Part shown: piece after piece, positions 60,722-64,000 of the stretch | Numbering within the stretch: the first letter of the stretch is position 1 | Layout: each line of letters opens with the position of its first letter | From: Firmicutes bacterium ASF500 | Lineage (GTDB): Bacteria; Bacillota; Clostridia; Oscillospirales; Oscillospiraceae | Assembly (NCBI GenBank): GCA_000492175.2 | Contig: CP097573.1 | Coordinates: 992,001 to 1,056,000 of the forward strand | Length of the DNA: 64,000 bases | Reading direction: 5' to 3' | Notes under the pieces: model-generated | What the model was told of the DNA's origin: nothing | The model's input: the letters and a program-made list of their open reading frames with translations, nothing else | The model's database searches: none | Program-made: the position numbers and the translations under genes

Positions 60722-61647
60722 GCGAAGCCATCACCATCGGGGTGGACCACGGCTACTACGCCATGAAAACAACGCATTTCTCGTTCCCCACCGGGCTGGT
60801 GGAATACGACCATGAACCCTACACCCAGCAGGATGTGCTGGAATACGGCGGCAAATTCTATGTGGTGGGCAGCGGGCGGCAGCCTCTCCAGAAGGACAAA
60901 ACCGCCACCGAGGACTACTACCTGCTGACCCTCGCCGCCATCGCCAGGGAGCTGGCCCACCGAGGCGCGGACACCGCCGCCGCTGTCCATCTGGCGGCGG
61001 GCCTGCCCCTCACCAGCTTCGGGCGAGACAAGAAGAAGTTCCGGGCCTACCTGCTCCGGGACGGCCAGCCGGTGTCCTTCCGCTACGAGGGTATCGCCTA
61101 CACCGTCACCATCGCGGAGGTGTCCCTGTTCCCCCAGGGCTACGCCGCCGTCCTCACCCAGCAGGAATTGCTGGACGAACCCTCCGTCATCGTGGCGGAC
61201 ATCGGGGGCTGGACGGTAGACCTGATGCGGCTGGACAACCGCGTCCCCAACGCCGCCACCTGCCGGAGCCTGGAGCTGGGCATGATCCGCTGCTTGGATG
61301 AGATCGCGGAGCAGGTGCGCCGCGCCCTGGGCCTGTCCATGACGGCGGCGCAGATCGAGAGCTGTCTCCGGGGTGAGTCCGGCAGCACAGGCGAACAGGT
61401 TAGGGAGATCATCCACCGGGAGGCCGGAGCCTATACCCGCCGCCTGCTGTCCGCCATTACCGAGAGCGGGCTGGACGCCCGCGCCATGCCCGCCATCTTC
61501 CTGGGCGGCGGGGCCGCGCTGATGAAACGCCACGTTTCGGCCACAGACGGCCTTTGCCGGCCTTTTATCCTGGATGACGTATGTCTGAACGCCAAAGGCT
61601 ACGAACGCCTTGTGGGCCAGTTGTCGCGGGCCGTTGGCAATGGGTGA
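60718..61647 (+). CDS. ParM/StbA-family actin-like partition protein
   Basis: 309 residues, ATGA overlap. Actin-like ATPase landmarks: phosphate 1 loop ITIGVDHGYYAMKT (about 5-18), phosphate 2 / connect region VIVADIGGWTVDLMRLDN (about 160-177), and the adenosine motif AIFLGGGAALMKRH (about 262-275). It would form filaments that segregate the excised or replicating element. The small gene overlapping its 3' end is the likely adaptor. Confidence 0.86.
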   Translation: MSEAITIGVDHGYYAMKTTHFSFPTGLVEYDHEPYTQQDVLEYGGKFYVVGSGRQPLQKDKTATEDYYLLTLAAIARELAHRGADTAAAVHLAAGLPLTSFGRDKKKFRAYLLRDGQPVSFRYEGIAYTVTIAEVSLFPQGYAAVLTQQELLDEPSVIVADIGGWTVDLMRLDNRVPNAATCRSLELGMIRCLDEIAEQVRRALGLSMTAAQIESCLRGESGSTGEQVREIIHREAGAYTRRLLSAITESGLDARAMPAIFLGGGAALMKRHVSATDGLCRPFILDDVCLNAKGYERLVGQLSRAVGNG

Positions 61648-61942
61648 GAAGCGGCGGGTGAACCTCTCGCTGAACCTCTCCACGCCCCACCACCGGGAGG
61701 CGTGGGGCATCATCCGCGCTATCCCCGCTGGCCAGCGGACAGACGCTTTGTGCCGGATGATCTGCAAGGGACATAGGCGGGACAGGCTGCTGGAGGAGAT
61801 CCGAGCGGTCGTCCGGGAGGAACTACGGGACGTGGAATTTATCTCAGCACAAGAAAAAACCGAGCAGCCGCAGGCCGGGGACGTGGATGAAAGCGTCCTC
61901 GGCTTTCTGCTTGCGCTGCAGAATGATGGAGGTGACGAATGA
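61640..61942 (+). CDS. Putative ParR/StbB-like partition adaptor
   Basis: 100 residues, overlapping the ParM stop by eight bases. The N-terminal KRRVNLSLNLSTPHHREAWG suggests a ribbon-helix-helix strand for DNA binding. The C-terminal half is acidic, as expected of a ParM-binding tail. Identification rests on size and position; sequence alone is weak. Confidence 0.5.
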   Translation: MGEKRRVNLSLNLSTPHHREAWGIIRAIPAGQRTDALCRMICKGHRRDRLLEEIRAVVREELRDVEFISAQEKTEQPQAGDVDESVLGFLLALQNDGGDE

Positions 61943-63101
61943 TCTGATCCGTTATTTTGATATGTTCGCGGGGATCGGCGGCTTCCGGGCCGGACTGACC
62001 CGCGCGGGCGGTTTCCAGTGTGTCGGCCACTGCGAGATCGACAAGTACGCCGACGCCAGCTACCGTGCCATCCATGACATCGGAGAGGAGGAAGTATACT
62101 ATCCAGACGCCAGAGAAATTGACCCCGGCGGAATGCCGGACTTCGACCTGCTTTGTGGCGGATTTCCTTGTCAATCTTGGTCAGCGGCAGGAAATCGACT
62201 TGGCTTCGCTGACCCCAGAGGAACTCTCTTCTTTGAGATTGCCCGACTGGCTGAAGCCCGAAAGCCTGCGTATCTGCTGCTTGAAAATGTTCCCCGCCTT
62301 TTACAGCATGACCAGGGACAGGCGTTTGCGACCATCCTCGCCGCGCTTCATGAGCTGGGGTATGGTCTCGAATGGAATGTGTGCAACAGCGCAGACCACG
62401 GGACTCCTCAATCGCGGAAAAGGCTGTTCCTTGTCGGATATCTTGATCCCCGATGCGCCGGCCAGGTATTTCCTCTCCCCGGAAATGACGGCAAGGCTCT
62501 TATACAGCTCATCGGAGGAGCGCAGGGATACCGGGTCTACGATATCGCAGGAGTCGCCTGCACCCAAACCGCAGGCTCAGGCGGCACCGGAGCCAAAACC
62601 GGACTGTACCTGATTCCGCCTGACGCCGCCTTTGTGGATCTGTCTGTTGGGGAACCCCGGCGGACCGATACCGCCCGGTGCCTCACCGCCCGGTACGGGC
62701 AGACCACCCTTTCCAACCACAGAGCCGAGCGATCCGGGGTGCTGCTGATCAAAGAGGGAACCAAACAGGGCTATGCGGAGGCCGCCCCCGGCGACAGCGT
62801 GGATCTGGGCTTTCCAAACAGCAGAACCAGAGCGGGCCGGGTGAGCAAGCTGGCCCATGACGCCGCCAGTGTGCAGGGCATCGTGGAACGGGGCGGGCGT
62901 ATCCGCCGCCTCATGCCCAGGGAGTGTCTCCGGCTCCAAGGCTTCGCAGAAGATCAGATCGACCGCCTGCTGGCCATCACCTCGGACGCCCAGGCGTATA
63001 AACAGGCGGGCAATTCTGTCACCGTCAATGTGATTGAGGCCATAGGCCGCCGAATCCGGGCGGTGGATGAACAGCTCCGAAGGGAGGATGCGGCCGCATG
63101 A
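61926..63101 (+). CDS. C5 cytosine-specific DNA methyltransferase
   Basis: 391 residues from ATG at 61926; the start is uncertain because the clear GGAGGTG lies downstream and an inner ATG at 61962 would cut into motif I. Motif I DMFAGIGGFRAGL, motif IV GGFPCQSWSAAG with the catalytic Cys, motif VI LLENVPRLL, motif VIII QSRKRLFLVG, and motifs IX-X RRLMPRECLRLQGF and YKQAGNSV are all present and in order. The variable target-recognition region spans about 195-300. No restriction endonuclease is next to it, so it is an orphan, probably guarding the element against host restriction. The stop overlaps the next start (ATGA). Confidence 0.9.
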   Translation: MEVTNDLIRYFDMFAGIGGFRAGLTRAGGFQCVGHCEIDKYADASYRAIHDIGEEEVYYPDAREIDPGGMPDFDLLCGGFPCQSWSAAGNRLGFADPRGTLFFEIARLAEARKPAYLLLENVPRLLQHDQGQAFATILAALHELGYGLEWNVCNSADHGTPQSRKRLFLVGYLDPRCAGQVFPLPGNDGKALIQLIGGAQGYRVYDIAGVACTQTAGSGGTGAKTGLYLIPPDAAFVDLSVGEPRRTDTARCLTARYGQTTLSNHRAERSGVLLIKEGTKQGYAEAAPGDSVDLGFPNSRTRAGRVSKLAHDAASVQGIVERGGRIRRLMPRECLRLQGFAEDQIDRLLAITSDAQAYKQAGNSVTVNVIEAIGRRIRAVDEQLRREDAAA

Positions 63102-64000
63102 GTGAGATCGGCATCAAGGATCAATGCTTCGGTGTAGAGGTGGAGATGACGGGCATCACCCGCAGACAGGCCGCCGAAGCACTGGCCGCCTATTTTGAAA
63201 CATCGCCCCAATATCTGGGGACCTATTACGACACCTGGGGCGTGACCGACCCGGAGGGCAAGGTGTGGAAGCTGATGAGCGACAGCAGCATCAAGCCAGA
63301 GAAGAAAACTGCGGGTGGGTACATATCCGCTTCCGGCATGGACAGTGGAGAGTATCGGGTAGAGATGGTTACGCCCAAGCTGACCTACGCCGAACTGCTC
63401 AAGTTCCAGGAATGTGTGCGCCGGGTACGAAAAGCCGGGGCCAAGGTCAACGGCTCCTGCGGCATCCACGTCCATGTGGACGCCGCCAACCACAACCGCC
63501 AGAGCCTGAAGAACCTGATCGGCATCATGTATTCCAAGGAAGATATTTTATTTAAGGCTTTGCAGGTGAGCGAGTCCAGAGCGGAGCGCTGGTGCAAAAA
63601 GGTGCGGGAACCCATGCTGCGGCAGGCCCGGACGCTGTCCTCGGACGAGACCACTGACCTCACCCAATTGGAACGGGTATGGTACGAAGGGGCCGTGGAA
63701 AACACCGAGCATTATAACTGGACGCGCTACCATGCTTTGAATCTGCATTCTGTCTTTTACCGCGGCACCGTTGAATGGCGGTGCTTTAACGCTACCCTCC
63801 ACGCCGGAAAAATAGCTGCCTATGTGAACCTGTGCCTCGCTATCTCCGCCCAGGCCATCGCCCAGCGAAGCACCGTCATGCGCAAGACTAAAAGCGAGAA
63901 CGAGCTGTTCACCTTCCGGGTCTGGCTGGTCCGCCTGGGCCTCAACGGCGAGGAATTCAAGCATACCCGTGACCATTTACTCGCCCACCTTGAGGGTGAC
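63098..64000 (+). CDS. Amidoligase-family enzyme, cut by window end
   Basis: At least 301 residues, open to the end of the window with no stop. It opens KDQCFGVEVEMTGITRRQAA, the FGxExE-type ATP-grasp/amidoligase start. It has EYRVEMVTPKLTYAEL, a NGSCGIHVHVDAANH segment with the conserved His-x-His, and the WRCFNATLHAGKIAAYVNL box. The amidoligase family joins amino groups to carboxylates. Element-borne members are known only as putative modifiers of peptides or phage/host proteins. Overlaps the methyltransferase stop. Confidence 0.8.
   Translation, partial: MSEIGIKDQCFGVEVEMTGITRRQAAEALAAYFETSPQYLGTYYDTWGVTDPEGKVWKLMSDSSIKPEKKTAGGYISASGMDSGEYRVEMVTPKLTYAELLKFQECVRRVRKAGAKVNGSCGIHVHVDAANHNRQSLKNLIGIMYSKEDILFKALQVSESRAERWCKKVREPMLRQARTLSSDETTDLTQLERVWYEGAVENTEHYNWTRYHALNLHSVFYRGTVEWRCFNATLHAGKIAAYVNLCLAISAQAIAQRSTVMRKTKSENELFTFRVWLVRLGLNGEEFKHTRDHLLAHLEGD

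Larger units (their letters stand above)
44381..64000 (+). mobile_element. Integrative and conjugative element, left part
   Basis: From the end sequence at 44381 all genes run on the plus strand in a tight series typical of gut Firmicutes conjugative elements. The series is: small regulator, DUF3991/TOPRIM, sortase with surface proteins, giant adhesin, SSB, ParB-like, DUF4240, ParM, C5 methyltransferase, amidoligase. GC is high. The transfer machinery (coupling protein, VirB4, relaxase) would lie beyond the window; the right end is not seen. Confidence 0.78.

Noticed and set aside
1..64000. tRNA or rRNA genes as integration targets
   Set aside because: None was recognised by eye near the element ends or elsewhere; a covariance search would be needed to be certain.

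Overview
The window looks like a chromosomal segment from a gut Clostridia of the Oscillospiraceae type (Flavonifractor/Pseudoflavonifractor-like). The reasons are the high-GC, strongly third-position-biased housekeeping genes, the ferredoxin / NapH-like / TlpA / CXXC-peptide redox cluster, a sporulation-type polysaccharide deacetylase, SLH-anchored surface proteins, and conjugative-element genes typical of gut Firmicutes. No database search was possible, so the taxonomy is inference.

Bases 1-13,050 are a core-like region. It holds an ECF sigma factor with its RsgI/PepSY-type anti-sigma partner and a Crp/Fnr regulator divergent from a five-gene Fe-S and thioredoxin-like membrane redox operon, with a likely regulator box at about -41. 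After these come an NhaC-type antiporter, an amino-acid ABC transporter without an ATPase gene, a DUF362 protein, a GlgX/isoamylase-type debranching enzyme and a PdaB-like deacetylase.

Bases 13,250-22,740 are a decayed mobile element. It has a truncated RepA-like initiator, an orphan MobC, a LytTR regulator and GHKL kinase pair, a 1272-residue SLH surface protein, and only the N-terminal part of a large serine recombinase. Five copies of a 25-bp palindrome (12-bp arms, one central base) are confined to this stretch.

Bases 22,729-44,383 are a cargo island, visibly AT-richer in its first half. On the left it is bounded by two head-to-head, diverged copies of a mobile-element end. On the right it is bounded by the C-terminal part of another large serine recombinase. 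Inside are an aldo/keto reductase with ferredoxin-like clusters, a HipA-like kinase, a 1410-residue STAND ATPase, an NB-ARC/TPR protein that shares an amyloid-like N-terminal motif with a small adjacent protein, and a four-gene operon. That operon encodes a 1509-residue GHKL plus tandem phosphoribosyltransferase-like protein, a histidine-kinase-like protein, a receiver with an insertion, and a DUF2971 protein. I read this as a biological-conflict (defence) island. The NB-ARC pair and the four-gene operon are the best candidates for undescribed systems.

Bases 44,381-64,000 (running off the end) are the left part of an integrative and conjugative element. It begins with the same end sequence found at 22,729. 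It carries a small DNA-binding-like protein, a DUF3991/TOPRIM protein, two exported surface proteins, a sortase, a CAP-domain protein, and a 2470-residue thioester/CnaB adhesin ending exactly at LPKTGY. It then carries a maintenance block of SSB, a ParB-like protein, hypotheticals, DUF4240, ParM and a putative adaptor, a C5 cytosine methyltransferase and a truncated-by-window amidoligase.
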